NCBI GenBank assembly: GCA_018971385.1
Contig: JAGXAY010000004.1
Span: 1 to 58,815, forward strand
Source: Acidobacteriota bacterium
Lineage (GTDB): Bacteria > Actinomycetota > Acidimicrobiia > Acidimicrobiales > RAAP-2
Direction: 5' to 3'
DNA: 58,815 nt
Shown here one piece after another: positions 25,827 to 37,242 of this stretch (positions are counted from its first letter, which is position 1; each line of letters begins with the position of its first letter). Both the position numbers and the translations under genes were made by a program. The notes beneath the pieces are model-generated. The model searched no databases. It saw nothing but the letters and a program-made list of their open reading frames with translations, and was not told the DNA's origin.

Positions 25827-26069
25827 GTGGCCTGCCGGCGCCGTCGGCCGGATCACGAGTTGGTGCGCCTCGGCCGAACTTCGGACGGCGACGTCATCGT
25901 CGGACGGGGACCCGGTCGGGGGGCGTGGATCTGTCCGAGCGAGGAGTGTCTCGCCCGACTTCGACGGAGCGCTCTGGAGCGAGCGTGGCGCTCGACGATC
26001 TCGGAGGAGGCCGTCGAGCGAGTGCGCGAACGAGTGGGGACCCAAATCCCCGGAAGTGTGAAAGAATAG
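25827..26069 (+). CDS. ylxR: YlxR/RnpM-family RNA-binding protein, start codon uncertain
   Basis: The 80-residue product from the GTG at 25827 shows the YlxR fold: a basic N-terminus, ELVRLGRT, GRGPGRGAWICPSEECL and a basic helix. The family is a small RNA-binding protein reported to regulate RNase P in Firmicutes. The conserved actinobacterial start RTCVxCR is encoded at 25818-25838, so its first half lies before this GTG. No ATG, GTG, TTG or CTG exists in frame for at least 27 codons upstream. Either the N-terminus is cut here or translation begins at a non-standard codon. It is placed between nusA and infB, as in most bacteria. Confidence 0.75.
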   Translation: MACRRRRPDHELVRLGRTSDGDVIVGRGPGRGAWICPSEECLARLRRSALERAWRSTISEEAVERVRERVGTQIPGSVKE

Positions 26070-26111
26070 ACAACTGTCGCCGCGTCGCGGGGACAGAGGC
26101 AAAGGTGCGTT

Positions 26112-28733
<2,622 letters not shown>

Positions 28734-28736
28734 GTC

Positions 28737-29093
28737 ATGGCCCACTCGTCGGGGCACCACCCCTATCCACGTTCGGCACGCATCAACCAGATCATCCGTG
28801 AGGTGGTCTCGGAGGAGCTCGTCCGGGTGGCTGACCTCGACGAGCGGTTGGGTTTTGTCACCGTGACCGGGGTGGAGGTCTCGGGGGATATGCGACACGC
28901 CGTCGTCTACCTCGACACCCTCTCCCCGTCGGCGGCGGAGGTGCTCGCCGAACGTCGGGGCCAGATTCAGGGATCCCTCAACGCTCAGACCCGGATGAAA
29001 CGGACGCCCAAACTGGTATTCGAGGCCGATCCGGCCATCTCGTCCGGGGAGGCGGTGGAGGAGATTATCCGGCGCCTGCGCGAGCGTGAGTAG
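28737..29093 (+). CDS. rbfA: Ribosome-binding factor A
   Basis: RbfA assists late 16S rRNA maturation. The 118-residue KH-like protein has RSARINQIIREVVSEEL at the start, then GFVTVTGVEVSGDMRHAVVYLDTL and the C-terminal TPKLVFEADPAIS. The ATG at 28737 comes three bases after infB. The stop region overlaps truB by eight bases. Confidence 0.94.
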   Translation: MAHSSGHHPYPRSARINQIIREVVSEELVRVADLDERLGFVTVTGVEVSGDMRHAVVYLDTLSPSAAEVLAERRGQIQGSLNAQTRMKRTPKLVFEADPAISSGEAVEEIIRRLRERE

Positions 29094-29988
29094 GACCGAG
29101 CGACCGGCTGACGTGGTCGGAGTACTCCTGATTGATAAGCCCTCGGGTCTCACGAGTCACGACGTCGTCGCCCGGTTACGTCGAGTACTGCGGACCTCGC
29201 GGATCGGTCACGCCGGTACTCTCGACCCCCTCGCCACCGGACTGCTCGTCGTCGCGGTCGGGCCGGCGACTCGACTCCTCCGTTTCGCCCAAGCCGAGAC
29301 CAAGCGCTACCTCGCCCGGGTCCGCTTCGGCGCGGCCACCGACTCACTCGACGCCGACGGAGTCGTGATCGAGGAGACGTCGGACGTTCTGCGAAGCCGG
29401 GACCAGGTGGCCGACGCCGGTCAGCGGTTCCTCGGCGTGACTCGTCAAGTTCCCCCGATGGTCTCGGCGGTGAAGGTCGGGGGACGTCGACTCCACGAAC
29501 TGGCGCGCCAGGGGGTCGAGGTGGAGCGACCGGAGCGCGAGATCACCGTCACCCACTTCGGGGTGAGCGCGACGGAGAGTCCCGTCGAGTGGGATCTCGA
29601 CATCACCTGCTCGAGCGGGACCTACGTACGCGTGCTCGCCGCTGATCTCGCGCGGGAGCTCGGGACTCTCGGGCACCTCGTCGCCCTCCGACGACTGGCG
29701 AGCGGAGTGCACGACGTGGCGAACGCCCTAACCTTGACCGCGGTGGAAGAGTCCGAGAGTCCTCGCGAGCACCTGCTCGCCGCCGACGTCTTGGTGCAGG
29801 GTCTCGCGCGGGTGAGTCTCACGGAAGCTCAGGCGACGGCCATGCGCCGGGGACAACGCGTGACGTTGGAGTCCTCCGACGACGGGCCCCTCGCGGCGTT
29901 TGATTCGGCGGGCGCGCTCGTGGGCGTGCTGCAGTCGCGGCGCGACTACTGGCAGCCCGACGTGGTGTTCTCGGGGGCCGTCTCGTGA
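29086..29988 (+). CDS. truB: tRNA pseudouridine-55 synthase
   Basis: TruB makes pseudouridine 55 in the T-loop of tRNAs. The 300-residue product starts with VVGVLLIDKPSGLTSHDVV and has the catalytic aspartate 47 in HAGTLDPLATGLL, followed by KRYLARVRFGAATDSLD and the SGTYVRVLAADLA motif. A C-terminal PUA-like region is short. The GTG at 29086 lies inside rbfA and reads in another frame. The 3' end shares GTGA with ribF. Confidence 0.94.
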   Translation: MSRTERPADVVGVLLIDKPSGLTSHDVVARLRRVLRTSRIGHAGTLDPLATGLLVVAVGPATRLLRFAQAETKRYLARVRFGAATDSLDADGVVIEETSDVLRSRDQVADAGQRFLGVTRQVPPMVSAVKVGGRRLHELARQGVEVERPEREITVTHFGVSATESPVEWDLDITCSSGTYVRVLAADLARELGTLGHLVALRRLASGVHDVANALTLTAVEESESPREHLLAADVLVQGLARVSLTEAQATAMRRGQRVTLESSDDGPLAAFDSAGALVGVLQSRRDYWQPDVVFSGAVS

Positions 29989-30932
29989 GAGTGACCCGAT
30001 ACGACTCCGAACTCGCTCGCCCCAGTGTGGTGGCGATCGGGGTCTTCGACGGGGTCCACCGGGGCCATCAGCAGTTGATTCGCCGGGTCGTCGAACGAGC
30101 CCGCGAGTGGGAGTGCGTGTCCTCGGTCGTGACCTTTGATCCCCACCCCGGGGCGGTCGTGTCCCCGAACGGGGGACCCGAACTGCTCGCGACCCTCGAC
30201 CAGCGTCTCGAGTCCTTCGCGCAACTCGGGGTCGACCAAGTGAGAGTCATCGACTTCACTCGGGATATCGCCGGCCAGAGTGCCGAGGAGTTCGTGGATG
30301 AGGTTCTCGTCACCCAACTCGGGGCGCGAGGCGTCGTCGTGGGGGATGACGCCCACTTCGGACGGGGCCGGGAGGGCAATCTCGAGCTGCTGCGCCGGCT
30401 CGGCGGCTTGCGAGGATTTGACGTGGAGTCGGCCGGGGCGATCGGGGAAGAGCAGCGGTTCTCGAGCTCCCTCGTGCGCGACCTCCTCCGCGACGGGGAG
30501 GTCGCGGAGGCGGCTCACGTCCTCGGACGCCCCTTCATCCTGCGCGGACTGGTGGCCCACGGGGACGCGCGCGGGCGCCAAATCGGCTTTCCGACGGCCA
30601 ACCTCGAGACCCAGGTTCGCCAAGCCCTGCCCCAACTCGGCATCTACGCCGGACTGAGCAAAGTGGGTGAGGAGTGGATCGCCTCGGCGATCTCGGTGGG
30701 GACGCGACCCCAGTTCTACGACGGGGCCCGACCCCTCGTCGAGTCTCACCTCATCGACTACCGGGGCGACCTCTACGACACCGAGATGGACGTGGCGTTT
30801 CTCGCCCGCCTCCGGGCCGAAGCCCGCTTCTCCTCGCTCGACGCGTTGGTGGAACAAATGGGTCGAGACGTCGACGACGCCCGGCGAATCGCCGAAAACT
30901 TCGGTTCTCGCTCTCCCGACCTGCTAGGCTAG
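29985..30932 (+). CDS. ribF: Bifunctional riboflavin kinase/FMN adenylyltransferase
   Basis: RibF makes FMN and FAD from riboflavin. The 315-residue product has an N-terminal FAD synthetase domain with [14 protein letters not shown] (HxGH type) and [12 protein letters not shown]-like [14 protein letters not shown], then the flavokinase domain with [12 protein letters not shown]. The GTG at 29985 overlaps truB by four bases. The stop overlaps a -10 box of rpsO. Flavin supply would serve the FAD-type reductase at 37243, among others. Confidence 0.94.
   Translation: MRVTRYDSELARPSVVAIGVFDGVHRGHQQLIRRVVERAREWECVSSVVTFDPHPGAVVSPNGGPELLATLDQRLESFAQLGVDQVRVIDFTRDIAGQSAEEFVDEVLVTQLGARGVVVGDDAHFGRGREGNLELLRRLGGLRGFDVESAGAIGEEQRFSSSLVRDLLRDGEVAEAAHVLGRPFILRGLVAHGDARGRQIGFPTANLETQVRQALPQLGIYAGLSKVGEEWIASAISVGTRPQFYDGARPLVESHLIDYRGDLYDTEMDVAFLARLRAEARFSSLDALVEQMGRDVDDARRIAENFGSRSPDLLG
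30925..30930 (+). promoter_or_regulatory. -10 box for rpsO-pnp
   Basis: TAGGCT ends at the first base of the ribF stop codon. A transcript starting near 30937 would have a leader of about 75 bases before the ATG of rpsO. It suggests that rpsO-pnp can be transcribed separately from the infB operon. Confidence 0.4.
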
Positions 30933-31011
30933 GAACTCGGTCAGCGACGCTGGCTGTGTGAGTTGTCACGTGGCGACTCGCAACGTGACCCAACTCAGTA
31001 AGGCACTACGA

Positions 31012-31269
31012 ATGGCTGAGAAGCAGCAGATCATCCAGGACTACCGCAAGCACGAAACGGACACCGGCTCGCCCGAGGTTCAGATCGCCATCTTGACGTC
31101 CCGCATCTCTCATCTCACCGAGCACCTGAAGGTCCACAAGGGTGATCACCACACCCGTCGCGGACTCATGAAGCTCATCGGACAGCGCCGTCGCTTGCTC
31201 GACTACGTCCAACGGGGCGACGTCGAGCGTTACCGCGAACTGATTGGTCGTCTCGGCATTCGTCGCTAG
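31012..31269 (+). CDS. rpsO: 30S ribosomal protein S15
   Basis: S15 is a primary binder of 16S rRNA. The 85-residue product has the family core: [47 protein letters not shown], and the final [12 protein letters not shown]. The ATG at 31012 gives the standard N-terminus [11 protein letters not shown], and AAGG stands a few bases before it. It is followed by pnp with a structured gap, the conserved rpsO-pnp arrangement. Confidence 0.96.
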   Translation: MAEKQQIIQDYRKHETDTGSPEVQIAILTSRISHLTEHLKVHKGDHHTRRGLMKLIGQRRRLLDYVQRGDVERYRELIGRLGIRR

Positions 31270-31276
31270 CCGAACT

Positions 31277-31293
31277 GCGGGGGAGTCCCCCGC
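31277..31293 (+). promoter_or_regulatory. Hairpin after rpsO
   Basis: GCGGGGG (31277-31283) pairs with CCCCCGC (31287-31293) around a 3-base loop. No T-run follows. It probably protects the rpsO 3' end or marks a cleavage site between rpsO and pnp. Confidence 0.55.
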
Positions 31294-31340
31294 GCATCTC
31301 ACGGGCGCTGGACGCCAGTGGAGAATCGTCGCGCGTCGAA

Positions 31341-31379
31341 GGTTGCTCACTGGGTTCCGGGTTCGGGGGTGAGACAACC
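31341..31379 (+). promoter_or_regulatory. pnp leader stem-loop, possible RNase III/PNPase autoregulation site
   Basis: GGTTGCTCAC (31341-31350) pairs with GTGAG-A-CAACC (31369-31379), ten base pairs with one bulged A and an 18-base loop. The Shine-Dalgarno AAGGAG follows at once (31380-31385). In other bacteria PNPase represses itself through an RNase III-cut stem-loop at this place; that mechanism is inferred here. Confidence 0.6.
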
Positions 31380-31391
31380 AAGGAGTATCCC

Positions 31392-33833
31392 ATGACTGAC
31401 GCGATTCGCGTGAGTAGTCCCCTGACGGGAACGGACAAGACCCTGTCGTTCGAGGCCGGAGAGTTGGCCCAGTTGGCCGACGGCGCCGTTCTCGCGCGCC
31501 TCGGCGACACCATCGTCCTCGCGACCGTCACCGCCGCGCGCCACGTACGGGAGGGAATGGACTTTTTCCCCCTGACCGTGGACATCGAGGAGCGCAGCTA
31601 CGCCGCCGGAAAGATCCCCGGGTCCTTCTTCCGCCGCGAAGGCAAGATCTCGGACCAGGCCGTCTTGATCTGCCGACTCATCGACCGTCCGCTGCGCCCG
31701 TCCTTCCCGAAGGGCTTTCGTAACGAGGTCCAGGTCGTCGGAACGGTCTTCAGTGCCGACCAGCAGAACCCCCACGACATCCTGGCGATTAACGCCGCCT
31801 CGGCCGCCCTCATGCTCTCCGGTATCCCCTTCGAGGGACCGATCGGTGCGGTGCGCATGGCCTACACCACCGACGGCGAGTGGATCGCCCACCCCACCTA
31901 CCAGCAGGGTGACGAGTCGGTCTTCGAGTTGGTCGTGGCCGGTCGGGCCCTCACCGACTCGGTCGAGTCCGACGTCGCCATCATGATGGTGGAGGCGGGC
32001 GGCACCGAAGGGTCCTTCGAGCGCTACGCCGAGGGTGCCCCCAAGGTCTCCGAAGAGGTTCTCGCCGCCGGTCTCGAAGCCTCCAAGCTCTGGATCCGCG
32101 AGTCGGTCAATCTCCAACGCGAACTGGTGCGCGAGTTCGTCGCCGCCCGTGGTCCGATCGAGATGATGCCCTACCAGGTGCAGGCCGACTACGGCGACGA
32201 CGTGATGGAGCGGGTCCGTGAAGTGGGCGAAGCCCGCCTCGCCGAGGCCAACCGCATCACCACGAAGGCCGCCCGTCAGGCCGCCCTCGACGAGGTGAGC
32301 GCCGCGATTACCGCCGAGTTGGTGGAGTTCGCCGACCGCGCCTCCGAGATCAAGGCCGCGGTGAAGTCACTCACGAAGAAGTTGGTGCGCCAGCGCATCA
32401 CGAACGAGGGAGTGCGCATCGACGGCCGGTCGACGACCGACATTCGCCCCCTCTCGGCCAAGGTCGACCTCTTCCCGATGACCCACGGTTCGGCGCTCTT
32501 CCAGCGCGGCGAGACCCAGGTCGTGAACGTCACCACCCTCGGTATGCCCCGCATGCAACAGCAGATCGACTCGATCTCGCCCGACGAGTTCCGTCGCTAC
32601 ATGCACCACTACAACTTCCCGCCGTACTCGACGGGTGAGACCGGTCGCGTGGGGGCGCCGAAGCGTCGCGAAATTGGACACGGCATGCTCGCCGAACGCG
32701 CGCTCATCCCCGTGCTGCCGAGCCCCGAGGAGTTCGCCTACGCCCTGCGCGTGGTCTCCGACGTGATGCAGTCGAACGGTTCGACCTCCATGGCGTCGGT
32801 CTGTGGCTCGACTCTGTCGCTCATGGCGGCCGGTGTGCCGATTAAGGCTCCCGTCGCCGGTATCGCGATGGGCCTCGTCTACGAGAACGGCACCTACACC
32901 ACCCTGACCGACATCCTCGGCGCCGAGGACGCCTTCGGTGACATGGACTTCAAGGTGGCCGGCACCGCCGACGCGGTGACCGCGCTACAGCTCGACACCA
33001 AGATCGACGGACTGCCCGCCGACGTGCTGGCTCGCGCCCTGCACCAGGCGAAGGAGGCCCGTCTCGCGATTCTCGACGTCATCACCTCGACGATTGCCGA
33101 GCCCCGCCAGAGTGTCTCCGACGTCGCTCCGAAGATCGTGTCTCTCGAGATTCCGATCGACAAGATCGGTGAGGTCATCGGACCGAAGGGGAAGGTCATC
33201 AACACCCTCCAGCAGGAGACCGGCGCCGACATCACCGTCGACGACGACGGCATGGTCGGTACCGTCACCATCGGGGCGAAGGACGGCCGCGCGGTCGAAG
33301 AGGCCAAGCGTCGTATCTCCCTGATCCTCGATCCGCCGAGTGCCGAAGTCGGGGCGACCTACCAGGGCCGCATCGTCAACATCGCCAAGTTCGGCGCCTT
33401 CGTCAACATCCTCCCGGGTCGCGACGGACTCCTCCACATCTCGAAGATGTCACCGCTCAACGGCGGTAAGCGCATCGGTGAGGTGAGCGACGTGGTCGAA
33501 CTCGGCCAGGCCATCGAGGTCAAGGTGGACGACATCGATCCCCAGGGCAAGGTCTCTCTCTCCCTCGTGGGCTACGAACTGCCTGAGGGTGCCGACGGAG
33601 GGTTCGAGGCGCCCCGCGAGCGTGCCCCCCGTGAACGAGACCGCGACCGCGACCGTGACCGTGACCGTGACCGCGCTCCGCGCGAGCGTGGGCCCCGGAC
33701 CGAGTCGCCGAGCGCGTCGAGCTTCGAGGACTCCTTCGAGGCCGAGCTCGCCGCCGAGATCGGTGACCTCGGTCCCGCATCCTCGGCGATGCCCGACGAC
33801 GGTCCCCGCGGACCGCGCCGCCGCCGCCGTTAA
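31392..33833 (+). CDS. pnp: Polyribonucleotide nucleotidyltransferase (PNPase)
   Basis: PNPase degrades RNA 3' to 5' with phosphate and can add tails. The 813-residue product has two RNase PH domains separated by a helical domain (second core with FQRGETQVVNVTTLGMP and GSTSMASVCGSTLSLMAAGVPI), then KH (KIGEVIGPKGKVINTLQ) and S1 (ATYQGRIVNIAKFGAFVNILPG) domains. The C-terminus carries an Arg-Asp repeat encoded by a hexanucleotide repeat and an Arg-rich end, likely disordered and RNA- or protein-binding. It is followed by dapB after its own promoter; a processing peptidase gene often found there is missing. Confidence 0.96.
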   Translation: MTDAIRVSSPLTGTDKTLSFEAGELAQLADGAVLARLGDTIVLATVTAARHVREGMDFFPLTVDIEERSYAAGKIPGSFFRREGKISDQAVLICRLIDRPLRPSFPKGFRNEVQVVGTVFSADQQNPHDILAINAASAALMLSGIPFEGPIGAVRMAYTTDGEWIAHPTYQQGDESVFELVVAGRALTDSVESDVAIMMVEAGGTEGSFERYAEGAPKVSEEVLAAGLEASKLWIRESVNLQRELVREFVAARGPIEMMPYQVQADYGDDVMERVREVGEARLAEANRITTKAARQAALDEVSAAITAELVEFADRASEIKAAVKSLTKKLVRQRITNEGVRIDGRSTTDIRPLSAKVDLFPMTHGSALFQRGETQVVNVTTLGMPRMQQQIDSISPDEFRRYMHHYNFPPYSTGETGRVGAPKRREIGHGMLAERALIPVLPSPEEFAYALRVVSDVMQSNGSTSMASVCGSTLSLMAAGVPIKAPVAGIAMGLVYENGTYTTLTDILGAEDAFGDMDFKVAGTADAVTALQLDTKIDGLPADVLARALHQAKEARLAILDVITSTIAEPRQSVSDVAPKIVSLEIPIDKIGEVIGPKGKVINTLQQETGADITVDDDGMVGTVTIGAKDGRAVEEAKRRISLILDPPSAEVGATYQGRIVNIAKFGAFVNILPGRDGLLHISKMSPLNGGKRIGEVSDVVELGQAIEVKVDDIDPQGKVSLSLVGYELPEGADGGFEAPRERAPRERDRDRDRDRDRDRAPRERGPRTESPSASSFEDSFEAELAAEIGDLGPASSAMPDDGPRGPRRRRR
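33639..33674 (+). repeat. Hexanucleotide repeat encoding (Arg-Asp)n in pnp
   Basis: Six tandem copies of GACCGY encode an alternating Asp-Arg run near the C-terminus of PNPase. Such repeats can change copy number by slippage without shifting the frame. Confidence 0.85.
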
Positions 33834-33872
33834 CTCTCCTGCGAGGGGCCGTCGGGTAGTACCGGCGGCCCC

Positions 33873-33878
33873 TACAGT
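33873..33878 (+). promoter_or_regulatory. -10 box of a leaderless promoter for dapB
   Basis: TACAGT lies six bases before the ATG at 33885, in a 51-base gap after pnp. No Shine-Dalgarno sequence is seen, so a leaderless transcript is likely. Confidence 0.55.
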
Positions 33879-33884
33879 AGAACG

Positions 33885-34652
33885 ATGATCAGAACACTCC
33901 TCGTCGGCGGAGCCGGTCGGATGGGCCAAGCGCTCGGGGAGGGTCTGTCCGCCCTCTCGTCCGTGGACGTGGTCGGTCTCGTCGATCCCCACGAACCGGC
34001 CCGCCTCTTCTCGGCCCCCCACTTTCGTTCCCTCGAGGACGTCTCGGTAGCCGTCGACGCCGTCGTGGACTTTTCTCGTCCGGACTCGGTCGTGCTTTCG
34101 GCCGACTGGTGCGCGAGTCACGGCGCCGGACTCGTGGTCGGGACGACGGGACTGAGCGACGAGCAGCGTTCTCGCCTCGAACGGGCGGGGGAATCGGTCG
34201 GGGTGATTCTCGCCGCCAACTTCTCCCTCGGCGCCGTGTTGTCCGAGCGCTTCGCCGCCATGGCCGCCCCCTTCTTCGATCGCGTGGAGATTGTGGAACT
34301 TCACCACGACGGCAAGGTGGACGCCCCTTCCGGTACCTCTCTCGTCACGGCTCGGGCCATTCGCGAGGCTCGTGAGCGAGCCGGGCGAGTGACGGCCCCG
34401 GAACCGACGGAGCGCTTCACTCTCGAGAGCGCGCGGGGGGCCGACGCGGGGGGTGGCGTGAGAATTCACTCCGTTCGCCTCCCCGGACTCGTCGCCCACC
34501 AGGAGATCCTTTTCGGGGGTCCGGGGGAGGGGCTCACGATTCGTCACGACTCCTTCGACCGCCAGAGTTTCGTCCAGGGCGTCGCCCTCGCTCTCGCCCA
34601 CGTGAACGATCAGCCGGGGTTCTTTAGCGGTATCGACCACTTGATCGGGTGA
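33885..34652 (+). CDS. dapB: 4-hydroxy-tetrahydrodipicolinate reductase
   Basis: DapB reduces hydroxytetrahydrodipicolinate with NAD(P)H, the second step of the diaminopimelate branch. The 255-residue product has the nucleotide-binding start LLVGGAGRMGQAL, VDFSRPDSV, GTTGLS, and the catalytic segment ELHHDGKVDAPSGT with the histidine pair and lysine, and ends with LPGLVAHQEILFGG and HDSFDR. All parts are present. It belongs with dapA downstream; each has its own -10 box. Confidence 0.95.
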   Translation: MIRTLLVGGAGRMGQALGEGLSALSSVDVVGLVDPHEPARLFSAPHFRSLEDVSVAVDAVVDFSRPDSVVLSADWCASHGAGLVVGTTGLSDEQRSRLERAGESVGVILAANFSLGAVLSERFAAMAAPFFDRVEIVELHHDGKVDAPSGTSLVTARAIREARERAGRVTAPEPTERFTLESARGADAGGGVRIHSVRLPGLVAHQEILFGGPGEGLTIRHDSFDRQSFVQGVALALAHVNDQPGFFSGIDHLIG

Positions 34653-34681
34653 GATCACCCGGAGGAGACGGGGCCCCCTGG

Positions 34682-34687
34682 TAGTTT
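34682..34687 (+). promoter_or_regulatory. -10 box of a leaderless promoter for dapA
   Basis: TAGTTT lies six bases before the GTG at 34694, in the 41-base gap after dapB. The arrangement repeats that of dapB. Confidence 0.55.
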
Positions 34688-34693
34688 TAACGA

Positions 34694-35590
34694 GTGGATA
34701 CTCCTCGCTTTGGTCGTGTTCTGACCGCGATGGCCACTCCCTTCGACGAACGAGGTGAGTTGGACCTCGACGGTGCGGCCGACCTCGCCCGTCACCTGGT
34801 GGCCGCCGGTAACGAGGGGCTGGTGGTCGCCGGATCGACCGGGGAGGGCAGTTCTCTCAGTGATCAGGAGAAGTTGGACCTCTTCTCCTGCGTCGCCGCT
34901 GCGGTGAGCGTCCCGGTGCTCGCCGGCACGTCCTCGCCCGATACCCGACACTCGGTGGAGCTCACTCGACGAGCCTCCTCGACGGGAGTCGCCGGTATCC
35001 TCGCCACCACGCCGGCCTACGCCCGTCCCTCCCAGTCGGGCCTGCGCGACCACCTCGTGGCCCTCGCCGAGGCGACCGATCTCCCGGTGATGCTCTACGA
35101 CATTCCGGTGCGCACCGGCCGAAAGATTAAGGCGGGGACGACCCACGAGATCGTGAAGCGCTGCCCGAACGTCCTCGCCCTCAAAGACGCCTCCGGTGAA
35201 CTGGTGGCCGCGGGGGAGTTGGCCTACCAGACGAGGGGGCGACTCGATCTCTACAGCGGTGACGACTCGTTGACCCTGGCCTTCCTCGCTCTCGGAGCGG
35301 TCGGGGTCGTCTCGGTGGCCGGCCACTGGGCCGCCCCGGAACTTCGCCGCCTCGTCGACTCCGTGGTCGAGGGCGATCTCGACACGGCGAGGGAGATGCA
35401 CCATCGCCTGGCGCCCAGTTTCGAGGTGGAGACGAGCGAGGAGTACCCGAATCCGGTCCCGACCAAGGCCGCTCTGCGCTGCCTCGGCTGGCCCGGGGGT
35501 GAGTGTCGCGCCCCGCTCGGACGGGGCGACGCCGTGATTGAGGAGAGGGTCGGACGAGTGATTGCGGATTTGAGAGCGCGGCGTGGCTAA
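34694..35590 (+). CDS. dapA: 4-hydroxy-tetrahydrodipicolinate synthase
   Basis: DapA condenses pyruvate and aspartate semialdehyde. The 298-residue TIM-barrel protein has the Schiff-base lysine 164 in LALKDASG and the proton-relay tyrosine 135 in MLYDIPVRTG. The usual asparagine after that tyrosine is aspartate here. GSTGEGSSLS near residue 47 is the substrate-binding loop (normally TTGE). The GTG start fits the -10 box. The 3' end overlaps the RNase J gene by eight bases, coupling wall precursor and RNA decay genes, as in other actinobacteria. Confidence 0.95.
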   Translation: MDTPRFGRVLTAMATPFDERGELDLDGAADLARHLVAAGNEGLVVAGSTGEGSSLSDQEKLDLFSCVAAAVSVPVLAGTSSPDTRHSVELTRRASSTGVAGILATTPAYARPSQSGLRDHLVALAEATDLPVMLYDIPVRTGRKIKAGTTHEIVKRCPNVLALKDASGELVAAGELAYQTRGRLDLYSGDDSLTLAFLALGAVGVVSVAGHWAAPELRRLVDSVVEGDLDTAREMHHRLAPSFEVETSEEYPNPVPTKAALRCLGWPGGECRAPLGRGDAVIEERVGRVIADLRARRG

Positions 35591-37241
35591 ATCGGACGTG
35601 GTACGGGTGACCTTTCTCGGAGGGCTCGGGGAGATCGGTCGTAACTGCCTCGCCCTCGAGTACCGGGGTCGTATCGTTGTCGTGGACGCGGGGTTGATGT
35701 TTCCCGAACCGGATATGTACGGCGTGGACCTCATCCTGCCGGACTTTCGGTGGTTGGTCGAGCGTCGTGACCGCGTCGACGCGGTGGTGCTCACTCACGG
35801 ACACGAGGACCACACGGGATCGTTGCGCTACCTCCTCCAGGACGTCAACGTCCCGGTCTACGGTTCGGCCCTGACCCTCGGCTTCGCCCGTCACCGTCTC
35901 ACCGAGGCCAAGGTCGCGGGACTGGAGTTCATCGAGGTCGAGGACCACGAACGCCGGCGCATCGGCCCCTTCGAGGTGGAGTTCCTTCCGGTCACCCACT
36001 CGGTGCCCTCCGCCCACAGTCTCGTCTTTCACACCGAACTCGGAGCGATCGTGCACTCCGGGGACTTCAAGTTGGACCAGAACCCGATTGACGACCGGCG
36101 CACCGACCTCGCCCGGTTGGCCGCGCTCGGTGACGAGGGGGTGGCCCTCCTGCTCGCCGATTCGACCAACGCCGAGGAGCCTGGTTTCACGCCCTCGGAG
36201 AGTTCCGTCGGGGTAGCGCTGCGTCGCGTGTTTCTGGAACGCCCGGAACGACGCATGGTCGTCGCCTGCTTCGCCTCCCACGTTCACCGGATTCAGCAGA
36301 TCGCCGACGTCGCGGTGGCCCAGGGGAGAAAAATCGCCCTCATGGGTCGCTCCATGGAGGCCAACGTCAAGTTGGCGCGAAAGCTCGGCCTCCTCCACAT
36401 CGAGCCGGCCGATCTCGTGGACATCGAGAACATCTCGCGGTACCAACCGGGGGAGATCTGCGTGATCTGCACCGGGGCCCAGGGCGAACCCCTGGCCGCT
36501 CTCTCCAAGCTGGCCCGGGGGGATCACAAGTCCTTCGAGGTGGGTGAAAAGGACACCGTCGTTCTCAGTTCCCACCCCATTCCCGGTAACGAGTGGTCGG
36601 TGGGACGGGTCATCGACGACCTCCACCGGGCCGGTACCGAGGTCATCGACTCCTCCCGCGAACCGGTGCACGCCTCCGGTCACGCCCGTCAGGGTGAACT
36701 GCGCACCTACCACCAGTTACTGCGGCCGCGAAACTTCGTGCCGGTCCACGGCGAGTACCGGCACATGGTGCACCACGCCCGTCTGGCCGAGGGGATGGGG
36801 CTCGACCCCCGGCACGTCATCGTCTGCGAGGACGGCGATCAAATCGAACTCTCGGCCGCCGGTATCCGACGCTGCGGTCAGGTGCCGGCCGGATTTCACT
36901 ACATCGACGGCACGGCCGGCGACCTCGACGAGCGGCCCCTCGAAGAGCGGCGCATGTTGGCCGAGTTCGGCGTCGTCCTCATCAGCGCCGGAGTGCACGC
37001 CGAGCGGGGGGAGATCTCCCAAGCGGTGCGGGTCTCGACCCGGGGCTGGTTCGAGGGGGACGACCACCAGGTCGTCACCCACATCACCGAAACGGTGCGA
37101 GAAGCCCTCGACGAGGCCCTGCGCGACGGCGTACGCGACGACGGAGCCCTCTCGAAGGTGGCCCAACGCGCGGCCGGCCGACTCCTCGGGCAGCGCTACC
37201 GGCGTCAACCGGTACTGCTCGTGAGCGTCGCCGTTATTTAG
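35583..37241 (+). CDS. rnj: Ribonuclease J
   Basis: RNase J is a zinc-dependent endo- and 5' exonuclease for mRNA and rRNA. The 552-residue product has the metallo-beta-lactamase motif LTHGHEDHTG at 71-79 (His72, His74, Asp76, His77), SGDFKLDQ, the beta-CASP region with CFASHVHRIQQI and MGRSMEANV, and YRHMVHHARLAE, VHGEY in the exonuclease site. A C-terminal domain of about 100 residues follows. The GTG at 35583 lies in dapA. The stop is one base from the stop of the convergent flavoprotein gene. Confidence 0.95.
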   Translation: MAKSDVVRVTFLGGLGEIGRNCLALEYRGRIVVVDAGLMFPEPDMYGVDLILPDFRWLVERRDRVDAVVLTHGHEDHTGSLRYLLQDVNVPVYGSALTLGFARHRLTEAKVAGLEFIEVEDHERRRIGPFEVEFLPVTHSVPSAHSLVFHTELGAIVHSGDFKLDQNPIDDRRTDLARLAALGDEGVALLLADSTNAEEPGFTPSESSVGVALRRVFLERPERRMVVACFASHVHRIQQIADVAVAQGRKIALMGRSMEANVKLARKLGLLHIEPADLVDIENISRYQPGEICVICTGAQGEPLAALSKLARGDHKSFEVGEKDTVVLSSHPIPGNEWSVGRVIDDLHRAGTEVIDSSREPVHASGHARQGELRTYHQLLRPRNFVPVHGEYRHMVHHARLAEGMGLDPRHVIVCEDGDQIELSAAGIRRCGQVPAGFHYIDGTAGDLDERPLEERRMLAEFGVVLISAGVHAERGEISQAVRVSTRGWFEGDDHQVVTHITETVREALDEALRDGVRDDGALSKVAQRAAGRLLGQRYRRQPVLLVSVAVI

Positions 37242-37242
37242 C

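Noticed and set aside
25760-25830. Programmed -1 frameshift from nusA into ylxR
   Set aside because: The ylxR frame is indeed -1 relative to nusA, but no slippery heptamer or downstream pseudoknot is seen near the nusA stop. The missing start is reported as an observation only.
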